DNA from: Lamellibrachia satsuma
Taxonomy: Eukaryota; Annelida; Polychaeta; Sabellida; Siboglinidae
Direction: 5' to 3'
NCBI GenBank assembly: GCA_033239005.1
Contig: BSQZ01000096.1
Coordinates: forward strand, 255,501 to 319,500
DNA: 64,000 nt
The notes below the pieces were generated by a model, which did no database searches, was not told where the DNA came from, and saw only the letters and a list, made by a program, of their open reading frames with translations. A program made the translations under genes and the position numbers. Shown in pieces: positions 12,201 to 57,026 of this stretch; position 1 is the stretch's first letter, and the number at the start of each line of letters is the position of its first letter.

Positions 12201-12623
12201 ATAGAATGTCAAACATGCTCTGCAGAATCTAGCACAGCCTCTGAAGGCAGCTTTGTTCATGGATCTAGTACAGCCAACACACCTGCTACAGAAAGTGCTG
12301 GATTAATCCAACATACAAACCAAGAAACCAACAAAGGTTCAACAATTAACTCTGAAAATGAAATGGAAGTGAATGATTCAGAACCAGACTTGGAGCTTCA
12401 AAATCGTTCCTCGGAAAATGATACGGATTCAGAAACGGACTCTAGCCATGCAGTGACTGTGATGGGCACCAGACCGCCTTCTGAGTGTCTCGACCAGACC
12501 ATGACCATGTTGATTCGACTGCGAATGAAGATGGAAAGGCTAGAGGAGCAGGCTCTGTTTCCTTACAACGCACGGCCTCTGCTCAGACTCCTTCACATGT
12601 GTGAACAGTTGTATGAGAGTTAG
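193..12623 (+). CDS. LINS1: Lines homolog (LINS1-like) gene, 3' portion, four exons
   Basis: Overview of the + strand gene. Exons 193-283, 5345-5950, 7926-8175 and 11258-12623 join in compatible phases: leftover G plus AC gives Asp; leftover G plus AA gives Glu; leftover AG plus A gives Arg. The family is recognised from the segment LDPHTLFLHFLGHACWDHS followed by LLDFLSSPETCFLVLLVK in the last exon, from DQDDQLLEALLCLLCV in the third, and from the C-terminal ALFPYNARPLLRLL, which matches the short LINES C-terminal domain. Drosophila lines acts in embryonic patterning (Wnt and Hedgehog contexts) and human LINS1 is linked to intellectual disability; the molecular activity is poorly defined. 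The first exons lie left of the window, and an extra exon inside the 5-kb intron 284-5344 cannot be excluded. The gene converges on cactin. Identity is from memory of the family. Confidence 0.8.
335..460 (-). mobile_element. Penelope-like element 3' remnant (tentative)
   Basis: On the - strand the stretch reads as GATGAAGGTTGTCAACGGCA followed by GCCGAAATGTTGAGTAAATAAA. This resembles the signature near the 3' end of Penelope-like retroelements, where a GATGAAGG...CGAAA(T)GTT phrase recurs. A similar CTTCATCAGAGCAATGGC phrase at about 2159-2177 on + may be another fragment. No reverse transcriptase is visible here, so this is a decayed fragment at most. Confidence 0.3.
617..2090. repeat. 63-bp minisatellite, about 23 copies
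   Basis: The unit begins GTGGACCATTTGACAGGTGG and continues through GCACGTATGTGG and CATTGATGTCATGAAGGCAA. Copies differ by a few substitutions (ACG/ACA, GTAG/GCGG). The unit is 21 codons long, so several frames on both strands stay open for more than 300 codons; that is an artefact of period, not evidence for a protein. It lies in the LINS1-like intron and no exon boundary is recognisable in the unit. Confidence 0.95.
2285..2540. promoter_or_regulatory. CRE-containing, CpG-richer intronic stretch
   Basis: The palindrome TGACGTCA (about 2294-2301) sits in AAATGACGTCACGCGC, a stretch with more CpG than its surroundings. It is followed by two donor-like strings, CAG|GTAAGCAG near 2338 and AAAG|GTAAGC near 2534. 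This could be an alternative promoter with a non-coding first exon, or it could be chance. Only the motif itself is directly seen. Confidence 0.25.
3622..4137. mobile_element. Short TIR element (MITE-like, about 516 bp)
   Basis: The ends are inverted copies: GGGGTCAGACCACAGT at the left, and its near-complement ACTGTGGTCTGACCT at the right (one mismatch at the outer end). A CTCTA direct repeat flanks both ends (3617-3621 and 4138-4142), consistent with a 5-bp target duplication. The interior is AT-rich with no long open frame, so it is non-autonomous. The superfamily is not determined. Confidence 0.55.
5345..5950 (+). CDS. LINS1: LINS1-like internal exon (large)
   Basis: The acceptor ttcattgtag precedes 5345; the exon starts in phase with one base from the previous exon. 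The frame stays open for 202 codons: DCQDLCFRDISRLWTKIVQ, then a His/Asp-rich patch, VECAVELAKHVSLQSFLVG, LNHSLPTASQLAMTH, and near the end VALVIIKSCAIAISHVEG. The hydrophobic helical pattern fits the alpha-solenoid-like N-terminal LINES domain. The donor is GTTGAAG|GTAGGT. Immediately downstream the donor region is repeated three times (5944-6047). A Gly-rich stretch around codon 145 is less family-like and might contain an uncorrected indel, but the flanking parts agree in frame. Confidence 0.6.
5944..6047 (+). repeat. Donor-containing 34-35-bp repeat, 3 copies
   Basis: The unit GAAGGTAGGTTGATTAGATG plus GTTTACCAGTTATGT starts in the last bases of the coding exon. Each copy carries the splice donor GAAG|GTAGGT, so three equally good donors lie in series. 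Use of donor 2 or 3 would add about 35 or 69 coding bases: one shifts the frame, while 69 would keep it. Confidence 0.85.
6050..7925 (+). other. LINS1-like intron with simple repeats
   Basis: Intron. Visible content: TGTAT-rich simple repeat at about 6450-6490, a TA/TACA microsatellite at about 7382-7560, and a copy of the interspersed family that begins TTCATTGAGCCCTTCATGAA at about 7155 and continues through GTCGGTTTAATAAAG modules (7229, 7275, 7642). No exon recognised. Confidence 0.6.
7926..8175 (+). CDS. LINS1: LINS1-like internal exon (LINES_N end)
   Basis: The frame reads ENLIEGMEMNRFSVRHWCFH, then VTKTLMQLKRHIDENASLTS and DHWLTGLFADQDDQLLEALL CLLCVVGGCRKR. The acidic-hydrophobic DQDDQLLEALLCLL block is the most family-like piece. 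The acceptor is ambiguous: GATCAG|AAAATC (7926, used here) or TTGAAG|GTATGG (about 7941); both keep phase with the preceding donor. The donor AAAAG|GTATGTG ends at 8175 and leaves AG, completed to Arg by the first base of the last exon. Confidence 0.75.
8460..9065. repeat. 24/25-bp minisatellite in LINS1-like intron
   Basis: Two interspersed unit types, AGTCAGCAGCAGAGAGGCAC+TCAC (24 bp) and AGTCAGCAGTGGGAGAGGCA+CTCAC (25 bp), about 24 copies. Both contain CAG-rich, acceptor-like strings. No exon-derived sequence recognised. Because units of two lengths alternate, frames drift and apparent peptides are not meaningful. Confidence 0.93.
9107..9420. repeat. AATTG/TAATTG-rich decayed element
   Basis: Starts GGGTTGGGTTCATTTGTAAT and is dense in GTAATTG and its complement CAATTAC, ending near GTGTAATTGTAAGTG. 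It resembles the longer element at about 47,214-48,065, whose ends are GGGCTGGGTCCAATTA. It is probably a degraded non-autonomous DNA transposon of the same broad type; termini are not clean here. Confidence 0.35.
9625..10095. repeat. 66-bp purine-rich minisatellite, about 7 copies
   Basis: The unit contains GGAATGCAGAGGGGACTACA then AACGGGCAGAGTTAGGGAGG and GAAATGGAAGAGTGGAGGGT. It is strongly purine-biased on +. The unit is 22 codons, which explains the open frames on both strands. Intronic. Confidence 0.95.
10300..11125. repeat. 35-bp purine-rich minisatellite, about 23 copies
   Basis: The unit is GGGAGAGGTGGAAGACATGA+CAGAAGGGAAGGAAT, with CATGA/CAGGA and GGAAT/GGAGT variants. It lies upstream of the last LINS1-like exon. 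Together with 9625-10,095 it gives about 1.5 kb of purine-only-biased strand, a potential triplex- or slippage-prone tract. Confidence 0.95.
11258..12623 (+). CDS. LINS1: LINS1-like terminal exon with stop
   Basis: Acceptor acttttgtag precedes 11258. The exon encodes about 454 residues. N-terminal third: RHGLDLACTDCGRALDPHTL FLHFLG, then LLDFLSSPETCFLVLLVKQL and MAHDWVAFCHACRRY, the most conserved Lines region. The middle is long, Ser/Asp/Glu-rich and probably disordered (SYSDSEDSCNGNCDRTCDDC and SENEMEVNDSEPDLELQ). The C-terminal end MLIRLRMKMERLEEQALFPY NARPLLRLLHMCEQLYES is the LINES_C-type helix pair. The stop TAG is at 12,621-12,623. The coding tail TATGAGAGTTAGCC is the seed of the downstream 50-bp array. 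Confidence 0.85.
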
Positions 12624-14010
12624 CCTTGTTAACTGCATGGATGAAACATGTCACACTGGTGTATGAGAGTTAGCCTGGTTGACTGCGTGGCTGAAACATG
12701 TCACACGGGTGTATGAGAGTTAGCCTCGTTGACTGCGTGGCTGAAACATGTCACACGGGTCTATGAGAGTTAGCCTGGTTGACTGCGTGGCTGAAACATG
12801 GCACACGAGTGTATGAGAGTTAGCCTCGTTGACTGCGTGACTGAAACATGTCACACGGGTGTATGAGAGTTAGCCTCGTTGACTGCGTGGCTGAAACATG
12901 TCACACGGGTGTAAGAGAGTTAGCCTCGTTGACTGCGTGACTGAAACATGTCACACGGGTGTATGAGAGTTAGCCTCATGGACTGCGTGGATGAAACATA
13001 TCACACGGGTGTATGAGGGTTAGCCTCGTTGACTGCGTGGCTGAAACATGTCACACGAGTGTATGAGAGTTAGCCTCGTTGACTGCGAGGCTGAAACGTG
13101 TCACACGGGTGTATGAGAGTTAGCCTCGTTGACTGCGTGGCTGAAACATGTCACACTGGTGTATGAGAGTTAGCCTGGTTGACTGCGAGGCTGAAACATG
13201 TCACACGGGTGTATGAGAGTTAGCCTCGTTGACTGCGTGACTGAAACATGTCACACGGGTGTATGAGAGTTAGCCTGGTTGACTGCGTGGCTGAAACATG
13301 TCACACGGGTGTATGAGAGTTAGCCTCGTTGACTTCGTGGCTGAAACATGTCACACGGGTGTATGAGAGTTAGCCTGGTTGACTGCGTGGCTGAAACATG
13401 TCACACGGGTGTATGAGAGTTAGCCTGGTTGACTTCGTGGCTGAAACATGTCACACGGGTGTATGAGAGTTAGCCTCGTTGACTGCGTGGCTGAAACATG
13501 TCACACGGGTGTATGAGAGTTAGCCTGGTTGACTGCGTGGCTGAAACATGTCACACGGGTGTATGAGAGTTAGCCTCATTGACTTCGTGGCTGAAACATG
13601 TCACACGGGTGTATGAGAGTTAGCCTCGTTGACTGCGTGGCTGAAACGTGTCACACGGGTGTATGAGAGTTAGCCTCGTTGACTGCATGGCTGAAACATG
13701 TCACACGGGTGTATGAGAGTTAGCCTCGTTGACTGCGTGGCTGAAACGTGTCACACGGGTGTATGAGAGTTAGCCTCGTTGACTGTGTGGCTGAAACATG
13801 TCACACGGGTGTATGAGAGTTAGCCTCGTTGACTGCGTGGCTGAAACATGTCACGCGGGTGTATGAGAGTTAGCCTCGTTGACTGCATGGCTGAAACATG
13901 TCACACGGGTGTATGAGAGTTAGCCTGGTTGACTGCGTGACTGAAACGTGTCACACGGGTGTATGAGAGTTAGCCTCGTTGACTGCATGGCTGAAACGTG
14001 TCACACTGGG
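12611..14010 (+). repeat. 50-bp minisatellite seeded at LINS1-like stop codon, 28 copies
   Basis: The unit is GTATGAGAGTTAGCCTCGTT+GACTGCGTGGCTGAAACATG+TCACACGGGT. The first copy starts inside the coding sequence, so every unit repeats the last codons and the stop (Tyr-Glu-Ser-stop). The array forms most of the predicted 3' UTR. Copies are 90-98% alike by eye, with C/G at one site and A/G at another alternating in no simple order. Confidence 0.97.
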
Positions 14011-14057
14011 AGTAGGTTTGTGCAGTAGAAAATAATGGCATGCTGCAGGCGGCCAGT

Positions 14058-14063
14058 AATAAA
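14058..14063 (+). terminator. Candidate poly(A) signal of the LINS1-like gene
   Basis: AATAAA about 50 bp after the last 50-bp unit, in CCAGTAATAAATCTTC. It is the first canonical hexamer I see after the stop codon outside the array. It would give a roughly 1.45-kb 3' UTR composed mainly of the minisatellite. Confidence 0.5.
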
Positions 14064-14094
14064 TCTTCAGGAATTTCCATGATAATGTTTTGGT

Positions 14095-15010
14095 ATTATA
14101 TCGAGTTATGCCATGCATGAGTTATGTCATGCATGAGTTATGTCATGCATGAGTTATGTCATGCATGAGTTGTCATGCGCGAGTTATGTCATGCATGAGT
14201 TATGTCATGCATGAGTTATGTCATGCGTGAGTTGTCATGCGTGAGTTATGTCATGCATGAGTTATGTCATGCATGAGTTATGTCATGCTTGATTCATTCA
14301 GCCCATCGTGAATCAGGTTCATTTAGCCCATCGTGAATCAGGTTCATTTAGCCCATCATGAATCAGGTTCATTCAGCCCATCGTGAATCGGGTTCTTTTT
14401 GTCCATCGTGAGTCAGGTTCATTTTGTCCATCGTGAATCAGGTTAATTTAGCCCATTGTGAATCAGGTTCATGGATGTCCAAATCAGTAGTGTGACTAGT
14501 TTAAGTAATATGAGCAGTTGGTTCAAATAAAAGGTTGTGTACTTAAAACGTTGAAAGAATAGACTTTCATCATTAGATTGGGTGACATGGAATACTTAAT
14601 AGACTTTCATCATTAGATTGGGTAACATGGAAGACTTAATAGACTTTCATCATTAGATTGGGTAACGTGGAAGACTTAATAGACTTTCATTGTTAGATTG
14701 GGTGACATGGAAGACTTAATAGACTTTCATCATTAGACTGAGTGACATGGAAGACTTAATAGACTTTCATCATTAGACTGAGTGACATGGAAGACTTAAT
14801 AGACTTTCATCATTAGACTGAGTGACATGGAAGACTTAATAGACTCTCATCATTAGATTGGGTAACATGGAAGACTTAATATTAATAGTGTTGTCTGAAT
14901 AGTAAAAATAAATTTTAGTTCGTTCAACTATTTCATCAATACTAAGCAGAACATTTGCACAAATGAGATAGCATGTCATATTTGATACGAGAATGAGTCT
15001 AAACAGAAAA
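14095..15010. repeat. Interspersed repeat copy with three internal tandem blocks
   Basis: Three consecutive blocks: 16-bp units of ATGCATGAGTTATGTC (14,105-14,290); about 29-bp units of TTCATTTAGCCCATCGTGAATCAGG (14,290-14,475); and 40-bp units of AGACTTTCATCATTAGATTG+GGTAACATGGAAGACTTAAT (14,560-14,885). The latter two and the tail TTTGCACAAATGAGATAGCA TGTCATA match copies at 7155-7930, 39,310-40,310 and 49,170-49,300. It is therefore one dispersed family with locally expanded modules. Confidence 0.75.
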
Positions 15011-15339
15011 ATCTAACTGAGGATGCAGCTTGTAGAAACTTGTTAACTTTAACTTTGTTGTGACTTGTGTTACAATATTTGATTTGGGGCCGGTTCACTA
15101 CTGTCTGGTACAAAGAGCTGGAGCACAGCACCTCTCAAGAATATAGCTAATATGTTCCAAAACTACAAATGATCCTCCGTTTGCAGCAGTGAAGAATATA
15201 ATATGTCTTGAGATGGACAAATGGATGAGGCTGTTTGTTTGTGAAACATTCCCTGGAATGTAGTAGCTTCTGGTGTTGTTTCACAAACAGACAAGGTCAT
15301 GTTCACTTTTGCCAAAATATATAGAAAATAAAAAGCAAG

Positions 15340-15800
15340 TGTATGTATGTGACCTCCCTTAAGGCAGGGCAAGGCACATGTATGTGACCTCCCTTAAGGC
15401 AGGGCAAGGCACATGTATGTGACCTCCCTTAAGGTAGGGCAAGGCACATGTATGCGACCTCCCTTAAGGCAGGGCAAGGCACATATATGCGACCTCCCTT
15501 AAGGCAGGGCAAGGCACATGTATGTGACCTCCCTTAAGGCAGGGCAAGGCACAGGTATGCGACCTCCCTTAAGGCAGGGCAAGGCACATGTATGCGACCT
15601 CCCTCAAGGCAGGGCAAGGCACATGTATGTGACCTCCCTTAAGGCAGGGCAAGGCACAGGTATGCGAACTCCTTTAAGGCAGGGCAAGGCACATGTATGC
15701 GACCTCCCTTACGGCAGGGCAAGGCACATGTATGCAACCTCCCTTAAGGCAGGGCAAGGCACATGTATGCGACCTCCCTTAAGGCAGGGCAAGGCACATG
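15340..15800. repeat. 35-bp minisatellite, about 13 copies (intergenic)
   Basis: The unit is GTATGTGACCTCCCTTAAGG+CAGGGCAAGGCACAT. It lies between the convergent 3' ends of the two genes. Variants are mainly TGTGA/TGCGA. No gene is visible in 15,010-15,340 or around this array. Confidence 0.95.
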
Positions 15801-15944
15801 TAACAGCTAAGAGAACCACAAAAATACAAGTTATTGTCAAATTTTCCAAATATGTAAATAGTGTTTAATAATAATATGTAATACTAATAAACCACATAAT
15901 TATAAACCAGTTTCCTTACAACCATGGAAGCAAGAAATGTGACA

Positions 15945-16265
15945 TTAGAAGGACCGTAAGATGTAAACAAACAACAGAAATGTGACGTCATGGTTGGAAG
16001 GACTGTAAGATGTAAACAAACAACATAAATGTGACGTTATGGTTGGAAGGACTAAGATGTAAACAAACAACAGAAATGTGACGTTATGGTTGGAAGGACT
16101 GTAAGATGTAAACAAACAACAGAAATGTGACGTCATGGTTGGAAGGACTAAGATGTAAACAAACAACAGAAATGTGACGTTATGGTTGGAAGGACTGTAA
16201 GATGTAAACAAACAACATAAATGTGACATTATGGTTGGAAGGACTGTAAGATGTAAACAAACAAC
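15945..16265. repeat. About 45-49-bp minisatellite, 7 copies
   Basis: The unit is GTGACGTTATGGTTGGAAGG+ACTGTAAGATGTAAACAAAC+AACAGAAAT. Some units lack the four bases TGTA (ACTAAG versus ACTGTAAG). It lies just beyond the predicted poly(A) site of cactin. Confidence 0.93.
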
Positions 16266-16287
16266 AAACACTGGTACAATTTATACA

Positions 16288-16293
16288 TTTATT
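16288..16293 (-). terminator. Candidate cactin poly(A) signal
   Basis: TTTATT on + gives AATAAA on -, 1.3 kb beyond the cactin stop. It lies between two arrays and is the first clean hexamer I noticed downstream of the gene. Other weaker hexamers are possible. Confidence 0.35.
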
Positions 16294-16349
16294 TATGCAG
16301 TATCATCAAATTCACACATGATTTCAAGTTTCTTTTATCTACAGTCAGA

Positions 16350-16625
16350 GTACAGTTGATTCAACTTGATTGTAAGGCATAATATTATATCAATACAATA
16401 CAGAGTAGTGTGATTACATTTATACTCAATCTGTGACAACAGTTAATTACACTTGTACTCAGTCTGTGACAACACAGTCAATTACAGTTATATTCAATAT
16501 GTGACAACACAGTTGATTACACTTGCACTCGGTCTGTGACAACACAGTTGATTATACTTGTTCTCAATCTGTGACAAAACAGTTGATTACACTTGTACTC
16601 ACTCTTGTGACAATACAGTTTCCAA
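16350..16625. repeat. About 36-bp degenerate minisatellite in cactin 3' UTR
   Basis: The unit is approximately GTGACAACACAGTTGATTAC+ACTTGTACTCAGTCT, about 7 copies, more diverged than neighbouring arrays and therefore probably older. Sequence 16,625-16,890 shows no further structure. Confidence 0.8.
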
Positions 16626-16894
16626 ACCAAGGGTGATACTGGTTGATAACTAAACCACACTAGTAATGTATCTGGATAAATTGTTTGTAAAAACGAATCT
16701 AGATAAATGCTCTACAACAGCCAATTGTACTGGACGTTATTTTTAATGACTGAGAAATTATGAAATCGTTTAGAAATAACCTTCTGTACCAATATATACA
16801 CTTGAAACAGAAGGCATATTATAAACTTGGAGGGTACTCCTGGACCAATATTCTAAATGGGAAACCATTGCAGCAATATATCAGTTCAAGACTA

Positions 16895-17611
16895 CCTCCT
16901 GTAGCAATATGAAGTGGAACCACAGCTGGAAGTTGACACTTCATGACTATCTCCTGTAGCGATATGAAGTGGAACCACAGCTGGAAGTTGACACTTCATG
17001 ACTACCTCCTGTAGCGATATGAAGTGGAACCACAGCTGGAAGTTGACACTTCATGACTACCTCCTGTAGCGATATGAAGTGGAACCACAGCTGGAAGTTG
17101 ACACTTCATGACTACCTCCTGTAGCGATATGAAGTGGAACCACAGCTGGAAGTTGACACTTCATGACTACCTCCTGTAGCGATATGAAGTGGAACCACAG
17201 CTGGAAGTTGACACTTCATGACTACCTCCTGTAGCGATATGAAGTGGAACCACAGCTGGAAGTTGACACTTCATGACTACCTCCTGTAGCGATATGAAGT
17301 GGAACCACAGCTGGAAGTTGACACTTCATGACTACCTCCTGTAGCGATATGAAGTGGAACCACAGCTGGAAGTTGACACTTCATGACTACCTCCTGTAGC
17401 GATATGAAGTGGAACCACAGCTGGAAGTCGACACTTCATGACTACCTCCTGTAGCGATATGAAGTGGAACCACAGCTGGAAGTCGACACTTCATGACTAC
17501 TTCCTGTAGTGATATGAAGTGGAACCACAGCTGGAAGTCGACACTTCATGACTACCTCCTGTAGCGATATCGCTTGAAGTAGAACCACAGCTGGAAGATA
17601 TCACTTCAAGA

Positions 17612-17640
<29 letters not shown>
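16895..17640 (-). repeat. 55-bp minisatellite seeded at cactin C-terminus and stop
   Basis: On - the unit contains CAGCTGTGGTTCCACTTC, a slightly shortened CATATCGCTACAGGAGGTAG and TCATGAAGTGTCGACTTC; about 13 copies. It is a copy of the last coding bases of cactin (Gln-Leu-Trp-Phe-His-Phe ... Tyr-Arg-Arg-stop) followed by 3' UTR. The copy nearest the gene keeps the full AAGCGATATCGC; later copies have lost about nine bases (TTCATATCGC). Confidence 0.97.
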
Positions 17641-51815
<34,175 letters not shown>

Positions 51816-52189
51816 CTGTGAAAAAAAATTTAAACAGTACAACGCATGCAAGTGTAACAGACACAACTGTGGTTATTTCCATACACACAGGCTATATATG
51901 TATGTTTTTATGGCTTTACCTCAAAACAGTAGATAGTACACTTGGGGCTGATTCCATGTATGCAATCCAAAATACCTTTTGAATCCTGATTCCATCCACC
52001 CTAGTATGGCTTAGAAATGTGATGCAACAGTTAGCTCCCTGAAGGCCTCTATGGCTCGGACTGCTAACACGTTCCCAGGGAGAATGTTCTGGACACCACA
52101 TCACAGTAACTTGAATACGTGGAAAGAAGGAGTTGCTGTAGACCTGGATGTGAGCTGGAATAATTTGGTATTAGTTTGGGTGGTAATAT

Positions 52190-52368
52190 CATTTAATATC
52201 CAAGAGTACTGGGGTTAGGTAATATCATTTACTCTCCAAGAGTATTGGGTTAGGTAATATCATTTACTCTCCAAGAGTAATGTGTTAGGTAATATCATTT
52301 ACTCTCCAAGAGTATTGGGTTAGGTAATATCATTTACTCTCCAAGAGTATTGGGTTAGGTAGTAATTA
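52190..52368. repeat. About 35-bp minisatellite, 5 copies
   Basis: The unit is TAGGTAATATCATTTACTCT+CCAAGAGTATTGGGT. Lies between the cactin RS exon and a GC-richer zone. 51,830-52,190 contains no recognised exon. Confidence 0.92.
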
Positions 52369-52659
52369 GGGTTGATGACAATCTACTGATTATGGTCTCA
52401 TAAATCAAGAGAAGGTAGAGATCTGTCTTCTTCTCGAGAGAGAGGCCCAATCATTTTCAGTCAAGTGATCATTCAGTCATGTCCAACCTACACTGCTCCT
52501 TAAGGGGGGGGGTGAAGCACTCGAACAACCATAGCCCAAACATAATAACATACCATTTACAGTATATATCACCCTTATATGATGGGCGCAACGCCACGGT
52601 AATTTTGTAATATCCTTTTAAACTTTGCCATTATCTTCGCTGGGCGGCGCCATATTGCT

Positions 52660-53160
52660 CTGCGGGGGGGCTCAGCGGCAGAGTGGTTTGAGTACGAGCT
52701 CCTGGCACGGCGTTCACACAGTAAAAACCTCTCGGAAAAACGGCCGAAACGCATGGAAAATCGAATAAAAAGAAAACTGGTGTGCACTGGATGGCTCCTG
52801 GATATATCAACTAGTACTACAAATGCAAGGAAAAAACTTTTGATCGACTTCCGAGGAAGAATTTGCAGCGGAAAAGGTGGTTGCAAATGCGGAAATTGCC
52901 GTGTCCACCAGCCGCAGGCACTGCGAGTGACCACTTTTCCGATGCAAATTACAAGACAAAAGACTATGTGATGAGCATGGACAGACGGTGAGCATCAATA
53001 TGTCATTCTTGGTCAAAGACACCGTTCCATCTTAGATTTTTTTCCGCATATGACCATGCATATACAGACTATTCTGCGACAAGGAAACGTCAGATATCAA
53101 AGGGCAGAGCGATGCGCAGGAAGCGACGAGCCGAAACCAGGTTAGTAAATTGGATTACCG
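52660..53160 (+). other. GC-richer stretch with small Cys-rich frame, unknown
   Basis: An open frame 52,753-52,971 begins MENRIKRKLVCTGWLLDIST and contains RICSGKGGCKCGNCRVHQ, with four Cys spaced 5, 1 and 2 residues apart, zinc-binding-like. About 80 bp further on, AGCGATGCGCAGGAAGCGAC+GAGCCGAAACCAG|GTTAGT is exon-donor-like. CpG density is higher than around it. It could be the 5' part of a gene on + or a transposon remnant; I do not recognise it. It could also be a promoter region shared with cactin. Confidence 0.25.
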
Positions 53161-53164
53161 TTAC

Positions 53165-54095
53165 CATTGTGACTTATCACTACGATTACAATATAGTTCC
53201 ACCCCAATAAGCATAGCTGTGCTTCAACGTCAGCATATATATAACCCACAGTAAATCGAAATGTATGAATACAATAAAGTGCGAGTAAGTGTTAATAGTT
53301 TGATATAATTACGAGTGTTTTCCTATCCGCCGATTTATTTTCGACGTGATCAGACGTACCGTCAATACGTGGCCGTACTCAAAACAATAACAATAACTCA
53401 GTAAGTGCTACAGGATATACTGCAGCCTTGTAACATGGGCCATGGCATATGTACTAGGCAAAATTATTCAAGAAAATAATTTGATATTATTTATTGACAG
53501 TCATAATAAGTCTCATACTCCAGTGTTCTAAATGCCTAGAGACCAAGCGGCAAGCGTAAGGCTAAGCCTAAGGGGGTAGATGCATGGGAGAAACACACCA
53601 AAAGACAGTATAGACTATAGCGCAACAGAAGCCTGCTGTTGCTGTTTACATTTCAAATTCTTTATGGAAATATTTAAATATACAAATACTTTCATTGTGA
53701 TTAAGTGCAAATGCAGTTACACAAACTTTTTAAAAGTATTTAAATATTTAATAAAATGTATTTCACCCATGCAATGTCTAGCTGGAGAGGAAACTAACTA
53801 AGGCATCGTCATCTACCCAGTTGAACACTGTCAGATTACATGTCTGCTTTCTATAATGACACTTTACAATTTCTGTCTGAATTCTTGTGACTTGACAATA
53901 AGGCAAAATTATATAAAATTAATTTGCTTTATTGATCAGATTAAACCCCACATGTAATAACCGGAAGTTCATAAAGAGATGTATTAATTACATTTTATTC
54001 CGAGTCGACTGATAACACTGTAATGAATATCGTGGGGGGAGGGGGCAACTGTCGGCAACCCACAATAGTATTAGTACAAGCTATACATATGAAGG
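53165..54095. other. No recognised feature
   Basis: AT-rich sequence without long open frames, arrays or transposon ends that I can identify. Confidence 0.5.
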
Positions 54096-54298
54096 AAGTC
54101 TATCAGGCATGGGAGTCAATTCTGTTTTGTCAATTCCAAAAAATCATTTCTAATTCCGCCTTGCAAAAAATCAATTCCAACTGTTAAAATCCTAGGCTAA
54201 AGAAAAATTCAAATCCAATTCGTTTTAACACAGTTTTATTTGTCACGTGTGCACAATCATATTTAATTAGATATGATTACAAAATTATTGTTCGTTAA

Positions 54299-55562
<1,264 letters not shown>

Positions 55563-55740
55563 ATATATATATATATCAGGTTTGCCATAAAAAACTTTAA
55601 AATGGCATCCAGCCATTTCATATGTACTTTCTGTTGCGACACTTCTCCTGGATTTTTGCTAACAAAACCAGACATTTTGGACAGCCCTGGACAGTTGGGT
55701 CATTAATCTGAGTTTTGAACAGTTTCCCCTGTTTATATCG

Positions 55741-56800
55741 GGTCCAGGTCATTTGCCCCCTCCCGGACATTTGCCCCTTTGTCACTTGCTCCCCCAGACA
55801 TTAGCCCCTTGCCTTATTCAAAATCTGGACATTTGCCCCCTGTCCGTAGCCTCTGGATTATTTGTAAGTTTTTTAAGAAATGTTTTTTAACTTATTTTTT
55901 TATTTCTGAACATGAATTCAAGATATATATTACCCTAATTGCAATTAATGTTCTTTGTGCCAGATCAGCCAAGTAAATTACTTTATATAGTTGGAGATGA
56001 TCCTGTAATCAAAGGATTATCTTTATTGTAATTGTGGAAGAAGCCAGTGAAAGTCATTAGGACCTGGACATGTTAGGACAATTGAGGATATTTGAAAGAA
56101 GCCATCTCAACAAGGATTCTTTTGAATTGCATTTACCATGGAGAGTTGGAGTGACTCCATTTTCCTATAAAACTGGATGCACAAGCCAGAGTTGTCAGAA
56201 TTCACTTATAACTTCACCATGGAAATTACTACTAGCATATGAGGAGGTCAGAAGCTATGTTTTGAGTGTCATTCCTACACCAAGAAGGGGGACCAACAAG
56301 ATTACTCTTCAATGGGAGTGAAGCCAGCGTCGATCCTGATCATGCAAGGGTGCTGTGGTCACTGATCTGATCTCCAGATCCAGAATGCGATCAACAAGAC
56401 TGCCTGCAACCATGATGGTGACACGGCACAGACAGAAGCTGCCAAGGTCGGTGAGGACCTGAAAACTAAGGCAGCTAATACCAGGGGCACTCCAAACCAG
56501 CTGATCTCTGACTCGTTACTGTCCACCACTGGTTTGTGGAAGCATCACCCCAAGAACCCATCTTCCACCACTGATCTGACTATCAATGATACCTGGAAGA
56601 CAACTGGTGACAAGAACATCTCATACACACTCCAGGGGATAGGCCATTGCATTAGGCTAAAGTGACTTTGACTTGTCATTGAATGTTATGTTATTGTAGC
56701 AATAATGATAAAACTGCAAACTGATTTTCACTTGTCAACTATCATAGAAAAAAGGGGCAGATGTCCGGGGGGGGGGGGAGCAAATATGCTAGGAGTCAGA
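55741..56800. mobile_element. Nested TIR element with 9-bp direct flanks
   Basis: Left end CCAGGTCATTTGCCCCCTCC+CGGACATTTGCCCCTTT is mirrored on the right by AAAAAAGGGGCAGATGTCCG+GGGGG ... GAGCAAATATGCTAGG. Identical 9-bp flanks TTTATATCG lie at 55,732-55,740 and 56,801-56,809. The interior (56,040-56,680) is less AT-rich and exon-like in texture (GATCAACAAGACTGCCTGCA, CTGACTATCAATGATACCTG) but I cannot assign it; it may be captured host sequence. Confidence 0.65.
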
Positions 56801-57026
56801 TTTATATCGCTATCAGTGGTGGTATCATAAATTTACTGGAAAGTTTGAGTCTTCAACATCCTAATCTCCAACATGTATTCTCCATGGGGACATTTTTAAT
56901 TACTACAAAGGGCAAACCCTACAGCCACATGTAACAGCATTGTATAGATGACCAGTGACATGTTTATTATGGGAAACTTGTGGGGTGAACATTAGGCTTG
57001 GATAAACAAGGGGCTGCATTCAAGTG

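Noticed and set aside
12611..14010. CRISPR-like regular repeats
   Set aside because: Units are directly contiguous without unique spacers, in a eukaryotic 3' UTR; ordinary minisatellite. The same applies to all other arrays.
52575..52934. 119-codon frame on - as the cactin N-terminus
   Set aside because: No RS or other cactin-like residues and no donor in the required phase.
56070..56321. 83-codon frame as a gene
   Set aside because: Lies inside a TIR element with perfect flanking direct repeats; no family recognised, no splice support.
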